Below, piece by piece: positions 11,001 to 23,305 of a stretch of 64,000 nt of DNA. Under the pieces are notes generated by a model. It made no database searches. It saw only the letters and a program-made list of their open reading frames with translations, and was not told the origin of the DNA. Numbering within the stretch: the first letter of the stretch is position 1; every line of letters begins with the position of its first letter. A program made the position numbers and the translations under genes. Origin of the DNA: Phoenix dactylifera (Eukaryota > Streptophyta > Magnoliopsida > Arecales > Arecaceae); the NCBI RefSeq assembly GCF_009389715.1, contig NC_052405.1, positions 7,543,194 to 7,607,193 on the forward strand, in the 5' to 3' direction.

Positions 11001-14000
11001 TGTTTCATGGGTGCATCTATAAGACCATAAATTTATGAAAATCATGCTCTTATTCTGAATTCTATAAAATCACCCAGTCCAATTATTTTGCTGTTACTTG
11101 TCTATTAATTCAATTTTAAAAACAAACTGCTGGCAAGAGAACCTCGAAATCTACCATATAATTTTGATTTTCCTAGGCTATTGGATAGAATAATACCTAT
11201 TGATGAGTTATGAGCCTCTAGAATTTAAGATTATCCATTCAATTCTAGTTGTTACTTTCATTGGAGAGCAGAAGATACTGGGTTACCAGGCTGAGGGCAG
11301 CACTAACTTTTGATTTATGTGGAAATTGATGACAGCTATGTCTTGGCTGACAAAGTCCATGTGCTGGGAAATGGTGAACAAAACAGGAAGGGATATTGTC
11401 AACCAAGTGGGTTTAGCAGTATATAGAAAGCCTACCAATAACGAGTGCTATGAGAAAAGAACGGAAAACAACCCTCCGTTCTGCCAAGAATCTGATGATC
11501 CGGATGCAGCCTGGTAAGCATCTTGTTTACAGATAGATTTTATGCTTCTTTCACCTGCTTGCTTCATTCTCCTACAATGTCTGTGCCTTAAATGTGTCAA
11601 TATTTGCGTAGGAATGTCCCCTTGCAAGCATGTATGCACAAACTGCCAGTGAGTCCTGCTGTTCGTGGGTCTCAATGGCCAGAGGAATGGCCACAAAGGT
11701 TGGAAAAAGCACCTTACTGGCTAAATAGCTCAGAGGTTGGGGTTTATGGTAAACCTGCCCCCGAGGACTTTGCAGTAGACTATGAACACTGGAGGCGTGT
11801 TGTCAGCAAATCATATCTGAATGGAATGGGAATCAACTGGACCACTGTGAGGAATGTCATGGACATGAGATCTGTATATGGAGGGTAAGCAAAAAGCATG
11901 CATATTTGCAGCACACTGTAACAATTTTTGGTTCAAATTATATTTGCAGTTTTTCTCATATACTAGGGTTCTGCTTCTTAATATATTTTATCATGAAACT
12001 GCTGCATAATGTTTTTATTGGAAATAGTAGACCATATATCTAAATCACCAATCTGCTCGATATTGACAATTTCCCTCTTAAATGTGTGTCAATATCATGG
12101 TCTAACCTGAGTTTGCTAGTTTGTATTTGAGCTTGAACAATGAGCATTATCCATCTCTTACAGTAATTCTGGTATGATTATAGTTCAAAATTTTCTTAGT
12201 TCTTGCTTATTTTAATATCACAGGTATAGAACTAGCAAGGATTTGAAAAGCTTGAATGTTGGGGGTTTCCCTTTACATGAATAAGAGCTGAATCAGGGCT
12301 CATGAAGCCAAACTCACACTGTTGTGCTATGGCTTGATGGTTACGGTTTTTGGCAAATACGGGACTAACTAGAACTATTCTAGTAATCACTTGCCACGTT
12401 TCAAGAAATTCTTATGTAGATTGATAATGAAATTTTTCAGTAGAGGGCGGGCCTTGACACACAAGCTAAGGTTGCTCCATTTTGACGTGGGTGTTATGGG
12501 TTCGAAACACAAAAACAACCTCTCTACGGGGGTAAGGTTGCATACATTTGACCCTCCCCAGACCTTGCAGCAGTGGGGACCATGTGCACTGGGATGCCTT
12601 CTTATTGATAATGGAACTACTTGAATAATTGGCTGAAGTTGAACTAGTGTTTGCTATATCTTGCAATTAATGTTCATATAAAGCTAAGGCGACCTACTAT
12701 TTCTATATCTTTTTGAAGAAATTTGGAGAAGGAAGACAAGCTTCCTTCCACCATTTGTTAAAGGAGTAAAAGAATTATAGGAGTCTTAATTAGAGTTTGA
12801 AGTACACAAGCATGACTCTCAGCAGTTTTACCTATTATTCTTCTCTATCAAATTGTTCTTTTGGTTTAGTTACTGCCAGATGATATCATCCATCTCCAGA
12901 CAGAACTTTGTTGAGTAAGTCTAAGTCATATTTTCTCCCACGATCATTATGCTTTTGTTTGTAAACATGCCTTTGAGTTCTAATTGTAAGATGAATGCAC
13001 TTCACTCTCAAAGCTCCTATTATGCAGTTGTGTAATTGTACTTTTTGTTATACTTTTTGACAGTTTTGCCGCTGCGTTGCGAGACAAGAAGGTGTGGGTT
13101 ATGAATGTTGTCTCAATTGATTCACCAGATACCCTTCCTGTTATTTATGAACGTGGATTTTTTGGGATGTATCATGATTGGTGTGAATCATTCAGTACCT
13201 ATCCCCGAACATATGATCTTCTCCATGCAGACCATCTATTTTCCAGGCTAAAGAAGAGGTCAGCTATGTACATTATTCTCCACTCCACATGCTTTGTAAA
13301 CTATTCTTGCATATCTACTAATCCATCAAGTCTAGAAGCATGAAGATCTTAATGAGATATTCTGTTATCCTTTTTCAGCATGTAGAATCCATAATCAGCA
13401 TTGGGAACTTGTTCACATCAAATTCAAACAATTTAAGACAACATTTGATTTTTAAGAATTTTCATCCCTTGGGAACTAAAATGATTTCCATCGCATGGTA
13501 CTATCTTGGTCAGTATTACTAGTATATATCCATCACAACCACCTCCCTTTGATGGGTCCTTTGTCACTGGAACACTGCAATTGGGTTAATGGACATTTTC
13601 TTGGCGGCTGAAAACAGAAATCTAGGCTTTCTGACTAAAATGGCAACATCATCAAAGATTTGGTGAGCATGGCATTTAAGATTTGAATCTCCATAACTAG
13701 GTTGTAGTATTTTTCTGTTATGCTGTCAAAATTATGATTGCCTTCTCGTCATGCGCCGGGAAATGGGTGCTGGAAGAATTTTTGAGATGATACTTTGTCG
13801 TTTATTACACTAGATGCACGTGAGATATTTTGATGCCCTTCTTTCATCATATTTCTGATCTGTCTCCTGTGGCCAATCAGTCTATTCTGAACCTACTGAA
13901 AGGACCCTCTTCCCTCTTTCTTCAACAATGTTATCTCTAGCCTGGCCGTGCTTTTTCCTTGCAGGTGCAAGTTATTGCCAGTAATTGTCGAAGTGGATCG

Positions 14001-14193
14001 GATATTGAGACCAGAAGGGAAGCTACTTGTGAGGGACAATGCAGAGATTATTAACGAAGTTGAGAGCATAGCAAAATCATTGCATTGGGAAATCAGAATG
14101 ACCTACTCAAAGAATAATGAAGGATTGCTTTGTGTTCAGAAGACAATGTGGCGGCCAAAAGAAGTAGCATCAAGCACGACACCGATCTCTTAA
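8098..14193 (+). CDS. Probable methyltransferase, PMT24/25/26 type (Golgi)
   Basis: Eight coding exons: 8098-9351, 9443-9592, 10225-10495, 10575-10685, 11336-11513, 11612-11884, 13064-13258, 13965-14193. All junctions are GT-AG and keep frame, giving 886 residues. The protein has a short basic cytosolic tail, one membrane segment (about residues 20-37, [15 protein letters not shown]), a long acidic Asn/Gln/Glu/Lys-rich stem (about 50-345), then the conserved catalytic region from YSWKLCN (residue 352). The SAM-binding motif [13 protein letters not shown] starts near residue 484; [27 protein letters not shown] and [14 protein letters not shown] follow. This is the DUF248/Methyltransf_29 family: type II Golgi proteins thought to methylate cell-wall pectin. 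The length is close to Arabidopsis PMT26 (about 830) and PMT27 (about 920); the N-terminal wording fits the PMT24-26 group. No damaging mutation is visible. The exact paralogue is uncertain. Confidence 0.92.
12440..12620 (+). mobile_element. Au-type SINE-like insertion in methyltransferase intron 6
   Basis: Contains a pol III B-box-like GGGTTCGAAAC at about 12498 and the body wording of plant Au SINEs (GGGGTAAGGTTGCATACATT, CCTCCCCAGACC, TGTGCACTGGGATGCC). A second, oppositely oriented copy of the same body lies at 49035-49175. Edges are approximate. Family assignment is by recall. Confidence 0.6.
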
Positions 14194-15551
14194 AATGAAT
14201 GACAAATTTAGTTAGGTTATTTGTTTGGTAGTTAACCCATATGGCGTTGAGCTGTTTCTGCTGCTTGCTTCCTGCATGATGGTTCCTTGTCAAGAATTGA
14301 GAGGTGATGTGTTACAAGTTGATTGTTGGTTCTTATGTTTTTGGTAAATGCGTTCACTTTCAGAACCTTAGGTCTGATGCGTGTAGGGATACTGTAATGC
14401 TACGGGGTGCAGACCCTAATTAAGATGAAAAAGAATCTTTTGTATAATATACTTTGGTGAGCCTAAAGCGCATGTAGTAACTTGTTTCTTGCTGGTGAAT
14501 GGGGTGGGGCTGAGAAATGGTTCTAAGAGACTATTAGTTCTTCTTGGTGGCTTAAGTTCTGCAATGAGATGATTGATGTTGTGGTGCCCCTCGGAATCAC
14601 AGAAATAGTGCCGACTGTTCTAATGGAATGGAAGAGAACAGGTATCTCAAAAATGAAATTTATTGAAGTACAATGAGAAGTTTATGTTGTCAAGTTCCTA
14701 ATTTCTTCCATCTTTTTATTCCTGACTATTCATTAGATATAGCAAGATTAAGTTGCAAAATCTAGTAATATCTTGTATAAGAATATTAATGTTGGCTGGT
14801 GATAATTAAGTTGAGCGTGTATCATGGATAAGTAGTTAAAATCATAGTCAAGGCTTAATGCAACTCAAGTCAATTAAGTCTTAATTTCAAATTAGCTGGG
14901 GTTGGCTACTAAAATCATAGTCAAAGCTCACCGCACGTATATCTCAACACTGGCTGTTGCAACTCCTCTGGGTCCTAAAAGACATATAAGATCACAATTT
15001 TGTCAGTCCAAATCATTTTTCTACTAGAAAAGAAAAGTTAAATCCACAGGTTTTTCCCAAGATCTTCCAAGGAAGATTATATTGTAACTATTGTTTAGTT
15101 TCCAATCCCCTTATTGTTTTACTGTCAGCAATATTCATTAGAGAGATCATCGAAGACATTGGCCAATTTGGTTAATATCTTTTATAAGAGATGGTGGTGA
15201 AAAGATTCTTTGTAGGAAATGGTTGCTGTAGCACTACTTGGGGGTAGCATGTTTGGCTGCAGAGCTCGGTTCTTAATTCCCCTTGGTCAAATCGGAGCAA
15301 TTGCGTCAGTAATGGGCTATATAAGTCCCATTACTCTTCCAGATCCAAAATGTGTTCACATCTAGGAGCCTGATTTATTTAAATACAATGACAAATGGAT
15401 GGAAATCACCAGATTGGGACATTGTCACAAAAAAAACTCAGGGGAGTGCTCGTTTCTGCTCTCCCTAGGTCAAGTTGATTGATACATTCAACCAAACCTT
15501 TGAAGCACATAGGTTAGAATATAAACACAGTCAACAATTATTAGGGCTTAT
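14194..15551. other. 3' UTR and intergenic region after the methyltransferase gene
   Basis: The 3' UTR probably runs to about 14450 (T-rich, with TTTGTATAATATAC near 14440). After that the sequence is AT-rich with no recognised gene or element up to the TRIM array. Confidence 0.4.
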
Positions 15552-16560
15552 TGTGAGGATCTATGCATGTATATGTTTAGTCCCACATTGGTCATGCATT
15601 AGATTTTAGATACTTGTATAGGTCTAAAAAGCCCAAATAATACTTATGACTAACTTTTTTGGATAAGATCCTATATCATTACAAAATGGTATCAAAACGG
15701 ACGTAGCCTATGACCTATGTGGACTAGGAGATACTATAGCATTGGCTTATTAAGGTTGACCACAGCCGATTATGGTGCTTTGTGATTAGATTTGAATGGA
15801 TTTGGATCTTTAGCCTAGTTATGACGCCATAGCTTAAACGAAGGAGTATGTGACGATCTGTGCGAGGGTGTGTTTAGTTCCAGATCGGCTCTGTACTAGA
15901 TAAATCTTGGAGTACTTATACATGGCAAAGAACCTAAATAATAGGTTTTAGCTAGTTTTTTGGGACTTGGGTTGTTACAAAATGATATCAAAGCAGACCT
16001 GGCTCATATAGACTAGAGAACACTGTAGTACTTGCATGTTAGGATTGACTATAGATCGATTGTGGTGTTTGTAATTAGATTTAAATAGATTTAGATCCTT
16101 AGCCTAACGATGACACTATGGCTTAAACGGAAGGAGTATGTGAGGACATGTGTGGACGTGTGTTTAATCCACACTCGCCATTAACGTTAAGGCTATGCCA
16201 TCCTAAGGTGCTGCTAAATGGAAGGATCTTATCAACGTCCATGAATGATAAATCATATATCGAACTATTGACTATATACTAGTAAATCCTGGGTACTTAT
16301 AGAGGTTCAAAGAATCCAAATAATATCTTCCAGTTAATTTTTTTTGGATGAGATCCTGCATTATTACAAAATTATGTTATAGCGGATCCAACCCATGGTC
16401 TATGCGGATCAGAAAATACTACAGTACTGGCCCATTAGGGCTGACTACGAGCCGGTCGTGGTGTTTGTGATTGGATTTGAATGAATTTGCATATTTAGTC
16501 TGACGAGGATGCCATGATTTAAATAGAACAAGTATGCGGGGACTTATATGGGCGTGTGTA
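15552..16560 (+). mobile_element. Head-to-tail TRIM array (four LTR-like units)
   Basis: Short TG...TTACA units recur at 15552-15683, 15849-15979, 16139-16368 and a truncated one from 16535. They are separated by similar internal spacers of about 155-165 bp. The first spacer opens with TGGTATCAAAAC (15687), a primer-binding-site-like match to the initiator-Met type TGGTATCAGAGC. Spacers end in a purine stretch (GGAAGGAGTA) directly before the next unit, like a polypurine tract. Nothing is encoded. The layout LTR-internal-LTR-internal-LTR-internal-LTR is what unequal exchange between terminal repeats of a miniature LTR element gives. The third LTR carries about 98 bp of extra sequence (around 16180-16280). 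Confidence 0.7.
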
Positions 16561-17433
16561 CACTTTTAATATAAAATATGAAAACTTGAAATTTAGAGTT
16601 TGATCAACTAAGAAAAACATATGTAACGAAAAGTCAACATGGCAGACAATTTACTCTTTTATTAATCATAGGCTTATAACTTTGTTTGGTGGCCATGTAT
16701 GGACAAATGCATTCTAGTCAAAGACGTGGTAATACCACCTTACTTAAATATGGCTTAAGATCAACCACTTCTTGCCGTTGACTTCAATATTTATGATCCT
16801 ACTTATTTGATCATGATAACATTTTCCAAACCGTACAATCATATTTCAGAGACATTTGATAAATTAAAAATTTGAAAACTAATGCAGAAATAGTACGAAT
16901 GAAAATAATAGTCATTTTTTTATTGTAATAGCCGGAGGAGTGTTGCAATATTGTAATAGCCGTTTCTTAAACTTTGCTTGCGAACTCCCTCTCCCCAAGA
17001 AACTTGACAACGAGTTAAGATCATCTTCTGACCTCATCGTGGTTGAAAAAAATAGAAAAAAAGGGTCTTTGGTCGTATCCTCTCTCTCTCTCTCTCTCTC
17101 TCGAGTCTTGACTCTGTCTCCCTAGCCTAGGATCTGCGACCCCAAGCGACCACGTCGATGGAAGCGACCGTGTGGCCCCCGTGGGTGGACCTCTCGTCAA
17201 GTCCTCATACCATCTTTTTAATTATAGGCCAATTCCTCATTCACTGGGTGGGCAACTTGGTCATTCCAAATAGCCCAAGGACCAGAGAAAGCCATGGATG
17301 GTGGGGTGGAAAAATAAAAAATTGTCTCCACGGTTCCTTATGAATAGCACCGGAGGTTGCATTCCTCTTCTTGGAGAAGCTGAGGTCCTCTCCATTTCTA
17401 TCCATCTTCCTCTCTGTTAGTTCCGACAATAGC
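16561..17433. other. Intergenic, no recognised gene
   Basis: AT-rich, then a short (TC)n tract at 17080-17102 and a more GC-rich stretch that may be the leader of the small open frame at 17434. Nothing else recognised. Confidence 0.35.
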
Positions 17434-17601
17434 ATGGGTCTCAAGTCAGGGAATCTATCTGAGAAGGAACAGAAGAGAATAGTGCCAAGAAGAGGCGAAG
17501 TTAAGCGTCGAATCTTGTGCTCCCTCTTTCGCAGCATCGGCCATCTCTCCAAGTCTCTCATCTCTTATATCTTCGGTTCTCGCCGCACGGCCACTCTCTG
17601 A
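17434..17601 (+). CDS. Candidate small basic protein, 55 residues
   Basis: The frame starts at an ATG in good plant context (A at -3, G at +4: AGCATGGG) after a pyrimidine-rich leader and ends with TGA. The product starts MGLKSGNLSEKEQKRIVPRR, then continues with GEVKRRILCSLFRSIGHLSK. The N-terminal half is strongly basic; the second half is hydrophobic/amphipathic. The 'PRRGEVKRRI...SLF.S' wording recalls small uncharacterised plant proteins, but I cannot name a family with confidence. An AATAAA lies at about 18053, too far to be decisive. It may be a chance open frame. Confidence 0.35.
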   Translation: MGLKSGNLSEKEQKRIVPRRGEVKRRILCSLFRSIGHLSKSLISYIFGSRRTATL

Positions 17602-18271
17602 CGTTCCTCAGTCTAGTCTTATCATCTGATAGTACCAATTGCTGCATCAGACATGACTCGAAGACCTTTTTTTTTTTTTTGACATTTCTATATAATTCTC
17701 CGTACTTTTTTTTAAGTTGTTTTTATTTGATTTGCGTTATAGCGGTACTTCTCTTCCTTTCTTTGTCCATCATTGTGGTGTCTCTCAAGCAAGTGGAAAT
17801 GGAATTTGGTGCCATTCGGATAACGAAAGGAGTAGCCACCTTTGATTCGAGAGGGAAGGGACGACGTGCATGACGTTTGATGGCATGCCGGTATTAGAGG
17901 CCTAAATGGCTGCCTTGGGCGCCATTGTTGAACTGTGCTCCTCAGGTCGTGAGTTTTGGGCCACGCCAGGGCGAGAACGGAGTTCAGGTTAACCTGAAGC
18001 ATTGGAACTCGTTCTCTCTCTATCTCTCTCTCTTTTTTATTTTTATTCTCAAGAATAAAGCATTGGTACTTGATTTCATCAATTTGTTTGTTTGGTTTGG
18101 ATTCATAATTAGCACCATATTCTTTGCTCATGAACTTGACTTCTTGAGGCCAAGCTGTTCCTCAATCACCTTGTCTCTGACTTGGTCCTATCATATATGA
18201 GTTAGAATGACATTTTACTTGAGAGCTTGGCCCAACTGTGGACTTTCCCAAGTCAAATGGGGTTTGAAGAG

Positions 18272-18324
<53 letters not shown>

Positions 18325-18723
18325 AGGGTCTTCTTCCAAGCGTGTGGGCTATTTCAACAAAACTGTGGAAATAAAGCATTAATCTATAGGCTGCTTCTGA
18401 TATACGCTTGGATGTCAGGCTCAACAAGGGATGTTAATGGGCTGGGTCGCTCTCCTGGGAAATCCTCGGTTGGGATTGGACCATCAAGTGGAGCCCAATC
18501 CAATGAGTTGGGTTCACGACCAAGGTTTTGTTTTTCTCTGGCTAGAAATTAGGTCAATGCCAAGAAGCTCACTCTGATATCATTGGATTATGCTAACAAC
18601 CACCCTCAGGAAATCATATGCAAATTTTTAGAGAATTTTCGAAAGCAAGAAATGGAGCATAGACACATTATTAGGCACTGCTGTTTGGATTTTATTTGAC
18701 CAGCTTCCAATTGCATTGGTCTG
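17602..18723. other. Intergenic region left of the GA20ox duplication
   Basis: No gene recognised. It contains (CT)n (18014-18031) and an (AT)n microsatellite. The left breakpoint of the tandem duplication is at 18724. Confidence 0.4.
18273..18321. repeat. (AT)n microsatellite
   Basis: Uninterrupted AT dinucleotide run of about 49 bp. Confidence 0.95.
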
Positions 18724-20348
18724 GACATTAATAATGAAGTTCTGGTTGGCCTGGGACCTTGCTAAACTATACAAGCCAGCCAAACCCAACTAAGCCTATG
18801 AAACTAATTAGTTGGGTTTCTATCACCGGCCAGTTCTTGCAAATCTGCTTCTCTGATTTATGCGTGTTCTTATTTTATTGATTTGATTTAATCATTAAAC
18901 AAAGGGATCATGCATCAAAGGGTCAAGACCTTGCAAAATCTGCTTCTCTGATTTGATTTATGCGTGTTCTACAGTAGGGATCATGTATCATAGTAATTAT
19001 ACGAATTACAATAAGCTGGCAGATGGCCATGAGATGCAATCACTCAAGAGTACAATAGAATGAATATAATCACATGGCTTGTAATAGAATGGCACGTAAC
19101 CGGGAGAGAGGAGAAAGAAATGAAGAGGATGGAAGAGCTGTCTTAAGCCCAAGAAGCATTTCGACAAGGAGTTTTTTTTTTCTTTTCGGGGGCTGCTTCC
19201 CTTCTTTATTTATGCAAAGAAAGAGAAAGAGCTAGAGGTTTAGGCGATATACTTGGAGCTCAGCTTGTCCGATAAAAATGTCTCCAAGCAAATCACTACA
19301 TATATAAGTCCAACTTAGTTTCAACTCCGACCCTTCTATTTATTGGACTCTTAATTTCAAACTTCAAGAGTCTGTTTGGATCGATGATTCTGTACCATCT
19401 AATAAAATTCATAAGAACATGGATCGGAAAAGACTTATTTCATAGTATTCATAAGAATTTTTTCAGAGAAGGCCAGCTTCAATTCTACGGGGAGAAAAAA
19501 ATTACCTCATCAATTTTTTTTTCATACAAGAATGAATTGGAAGAGATCCAATTAACACGGGCTAGGTTAACCCTGATTTTCATATATTAAATATAATCTA
19601 TGCACATATTTTAGAAGATATATACTAAACGGGCAAGAGTTAATTTCTCTAGAATTTTTATCCCAATTCTTCAGGAATATTCAGATAGGCCCTAAAAAGA
19701 TTGGGCTTTCGTATAGGATATGGGATCCATCTATTCTATTTTCTTCCAAGATTTCTTCTTTGCAATAGATACATGTTTGAACCAGAGAAGATGGCTCACA
19801 TCGGACCTATTATAAGTTATGAATTGGTGTCGATTTTTTATTTTTCCTTTTTCTTTTATACACCCAATAGGAGCACATTAATTATTTTCAAAGATAGGAC
19901 ACATTTACTATGGGGCTAAGATAATGACAATCACAATTAGAGAGATAGAATATTGTTATATTAGGATATATTAATAGAGTTTGAGCATATCACCAAAGAC
20001 AGTGTTGGGATAAGGAAGAAAAGAGATAATTACAAGATTGATAGTGAAGAGATTTTAGGAAGGAAAAATTAGAAGACTAGCCGTTGAGAGATTTTAGAAG
20101 ATCATTTTGGAAAGTTTGCATTGGCATTTACTGGTTTGGAAAACTAGCCCTTGGAGTCGTTAGTATGGGAGAAGAATTTATTGCTGATATACAAACTGTT
20201 GGAGGGATTGTAGGAGATATGGATGCTCATCTTAGAAAGTCAATATTGGCCTTTGCTGGTTTGGAAAACTAGCCGTCGGATAAGGATTCATCGCTTTTAA
20301 TTCCTACCCTTGAGCTTCGTCGGTTTAATGGTCCACTCTATTACGACC

Positions 20349-20355
20349 TATATAT
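20349..20355 (+). promoter_or_regulatory. Candidate TATA box of GA20ox copy A
   Basis: TATATAT, 99 bp before the start codon at 20448. The same element at the same distance precedes copy B (33546-33552), so the core promoter was duplicated intact. Confidence 0.5.
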
Positions 20356-20447
20356 GAAACTCAGTTCTTTCTCAGCCTCACCACTCCCCTAAACTCATTC
20401 ATCCCACCTCCCTTCACGTTGAGCCAACTCCTTCATTCCATCCTCTC

Positions 20448-21718
20448 ATGGCCTCCATCACCAGCTCCGGCCTCCTGCACCCATCTTCAGCCCCGAGCAA
20501 AGAAGAAGACCGCCGCGGCCGTGTGATCTTTGACCCCTTTCTCCTCCAGAAAGAAACCAACGTGCCCAAAGAATTCCTCTGGCCGCAGTCCGAGAGGCCT
20601 GATTGTTTGGAAGAAGTCCAGGCCCCAGTGGTAGACCTCAAAGGATTTCTCCAAGGAGATGAGTCGTCCACCCGTCGTGCTGCTGAGATCATCCGACAAG
20701 CCTGCCTCGTCCATGGCTTCTTCCAGGTAATCAACCACGGCATCGACCCGTCTCTCTGTCGTGACGCGATGAGAAATGCGGACGAACTTTTCAAACTCCC
20801 CCTGGAGACCAAGCTCAAGATCCAGCGACAGCGTGGGAGCTTATGGGGCTACACCGGAGCCCATGCCGATCGCTTTTCCTCCAAGCTGCCCTGGAAGGAG
20901 ACGATCTCCTTCGGCTATGATAACGTTGGATCTAAGAATGGCGTCGTCAGCTACTTCGTGTCCAGCCTTGGGAAGGATTTTGAGCCAACGGGGTATTATA
21001 TATATACGCTGTGATTCTTAGAGCACGCTACTTTGGATTTTTCCAGTCTGAAGGTATCCATTAATTTATAACATTTGGTTTCTTTATCGCAGATGGGTCT
21101 ACGAGAGATATTTTGGAGCTATGAAAGAGTTGTCTCTGAGGATCATAGATCTTTTGGCGATCAGTTTGGGGGTGGATCGAGAGTATTTCCGAGAATACTT
21201 CAAGGACGGGGAGTCGGTGTCGAGATGCAACTACTATCCGTCGTGCCAAGTGCCGGAGGTGGTGCTTGGGACGGGGCCGCATAACGATCCGACCGGGCTC
21301 ACGCTGCTGCTTCAAGACCAAGTGGGAGGGTTGGAGGTGTTCACGGATGGCAAATGGCAAGCATTAAACCCGCAGCCGGACGCGCTGGTGATCAACATTG
21401 GTGACACATTCATGGTATGCATTCTATTTTATTTCACAAAGAAAGAGGAACTTTAAATATTGGATGAAATGAATGGAAGAATAAAGGAACACATGAAAAG
21501 TACGTATAAATAGTGAGGGGCGGGGAGTCGGGAATCACTTGCCTTGGATTATGATGGCTCAAGCAAACGAGCAAGGAGATTAAGAAACTTAAATTGTTGG
21601 ATGAAATAACTAGAAAAAAAGGAATGCCTTCATTATTATTATTTTTTTCAAAAAATAAGGGATATCTTAATTTGTTGGGTTGAGAGAGATCTTAATTTGT
21701 TGGATTTAGATAGTTACA

Positions 21719-21777
<59 letters not shown>

Positions 21778-22274
21778 ATAGTTGCATTGTGTTTAATGAC
21801 TTCAGATTAAGGTCGGGTCCACTTGGTAATCACTTTGTGAGGCTTTTGAAAAGTGCCAAAATAACAGCAAGATAAATAAAATTTGGTGCATGCAATCAAG
21901 ATAATCTTTAGTTGGAAAAATGACTTCATACGTGTTCATCTATTCGGCCTATTAATATTCATACACGCCACACATCTTTTCTTTGTTGTCTATTTAATTT
22001 GCAGGCTTTAACCAATGGAATATACAAGAGTTGCTTGCATCGAGCGGTGGTTAACTCGCAACTCAAGAGGCAATCAATAGTCTTTTTTCTGTGCGCAAAA
22101 GGCGACAAAGTGATCCGACCCCCAGAGGCACTGGTGAGCCAAGAGAATCCACGCAAGTATCCAGACTTCACCTGGTCGGAGCTGCTGAACTTCACTCAGA
22201 ACTGCTATAGAGCCGACGGTGAAACCCTACAATGCTTCGCCCAACAGCTTTTATCCTCCAAAGCAACAAAATAG
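20448..22274 (+). CDS. GA20ox: Gibberellin 20-oxidase, copy A
   Basis: Three exons, 20448-20992, 21093-21414 and 22005-22274, joined in frame to 378 residues, the usual size. It is a cytosolic 2-oxoglutarate/Fe(II) dioxygenase that oxidises C-20 of GA12/GA53-type gibberellins stepwise to give C19 precursors of active hormone. Visible motifs: DIOX_N region from about residue 57, LPWKET (147-152; typical of GA20ox), NYYPSCQVPE (228-237), iron ligands H245, D247 and H301, and the 2-oxoglutarate-binding R311-Q-S313. The intron positions suit GA20ox genes. All key residues are present. Intron 2 holds a long (GA)n tract. It is the 5' member of a tandem pair with the gene at 33645. GA20ox genes are commonly feedback-regulated by gibberellin; no element proving this is visible. 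Confidence 0.93.
21721..21775 (+). repeat. (GA)n microsatellite in GA20ox-A intron 2
   Basis: About 27 AG dinucleotides, uninterrupted. The equivalent tract in copy B (about 34917-34936) is less than half as long. Confidence 0.95.
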
Positions 22275-23305
22275 CTCCAGCCTTGGATTTGGAGGCAACC
22301 CAGAGGGCTTATAGATGTGGATGATATTTGAATCAATCATATGCAGATGTGGATGATATTTGAATAAATCATATGTTACTTTCAATGGTATTTGAATAAT
22401 TCATATGCTACTTTCTATCTTCTGATATGTTTCTTCATGCATGATTTAGGTGAGAAGATGTTATGTGAGGGTGGCAATGCTTAACCGTTTAATTTGTGTC
22501 AATCCATTATAGATCAAGCTAGATTACATATTTAATCAAATATAGATTTGGATATATATTTTTGACCAATTTAATAAATAAGTCAGATTGGTTTCATAAA
22601 TTTTTTATCTATCATGTATCTGACCCAACTCATATCTTATCCAATCCAACTTGCTTGCCACCCGTACTATTATGTAGGTCTAGATTGTGAGATCTAATGC
22701 AGGTTTGCTAAATAAAAACTCGTGTGTTTGTGTGCATCAAAATAACAAGAATGGTGTCTGCCCTTCTTTTTGTTTGAACAAAAAAGAAAAGAAATTCTAT
22801 TGGAGTACGAGCCTGCATAGTTTATATTTTTTGTTAATAAAATTGTATTTTTTTTAATCCAGAACTCGGATAAGGCGATAGAATTCACGTGTACTAGAGC
22901 GGCAAACATCTAAACAAGCGCACGGATACCATCCCAGAAATCCAACATGACCCATCTTGACCTAGCATAAATTTTATAAATTTTGAGTATAAATTTTATC
23001 TTATTTAGATACATAATAAATAAAATTCTTTTTTTGTTTGAACAAAAACGAAAAAATTTATAAATTTTTCTTCGAACAAAAATGAAAAAAAAATTCTATC
23101 GGAGTACAAGCCTACATGGTTTACATTTTTTGTAAACAAAATTATGTTTCTTTTTTATCGAACTTGGATAAGGCGATAGAATTCATGCGGACTGGAACGG
23201 CAAACATCCAAACAAGCTCACGGTTACCATCCAAGAAATCCAACATGACCCATCTTGACCTAGCATAAATTTTATAAATTTTGAGTATAAATTTTATCTT
23301 ATTTA
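22275..23305 (+). other. 3' flank of GA20ox copy A with a local duplication
   Basis: Contains a poly(A) signal AATAAA (22363-22368) within short repeats of GATGTGGATGATATTTGAAT. A block of about 280 bp (about 22750-23010) is repeated imperfectly at about 23025-23305. The matching flank of copy B (44365-45012) has only one copy, so this local duplication is specific to unit 1 or was lost in unit 2. Confidence 0.6.

Larger units (their letters stand above)
18724..23305 (+). repeat. Tandem duplication, unit 1 (contains GA20ox copy A)
   Basis: The sequence from 18724 (GACATTAATAATGAAGTT) recurs almost unchanged from 23306, immediately after the 3' flank of copy A. The unit is therefore about 4.58 kb: about 1.7 kb of upstream DNA, the gene, and about 1 kb of 3' flank. 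Unit 2 begins at 23306 but is interrupted twice: 23306-24589, then about 33198-35531, then 44365-45012. Small indels and base changes separate the copies. Confidence 0.85.

Noticed and set aside
20084-20272. 62-codon open frame upstream of GA20ox-A, also open upstream of copy B (33276-33467)
   Set aside because: It ends before the TATA box and is shared only because the region was duplicated recently. There is no domain, so it is not a uORF and probably not a gene.
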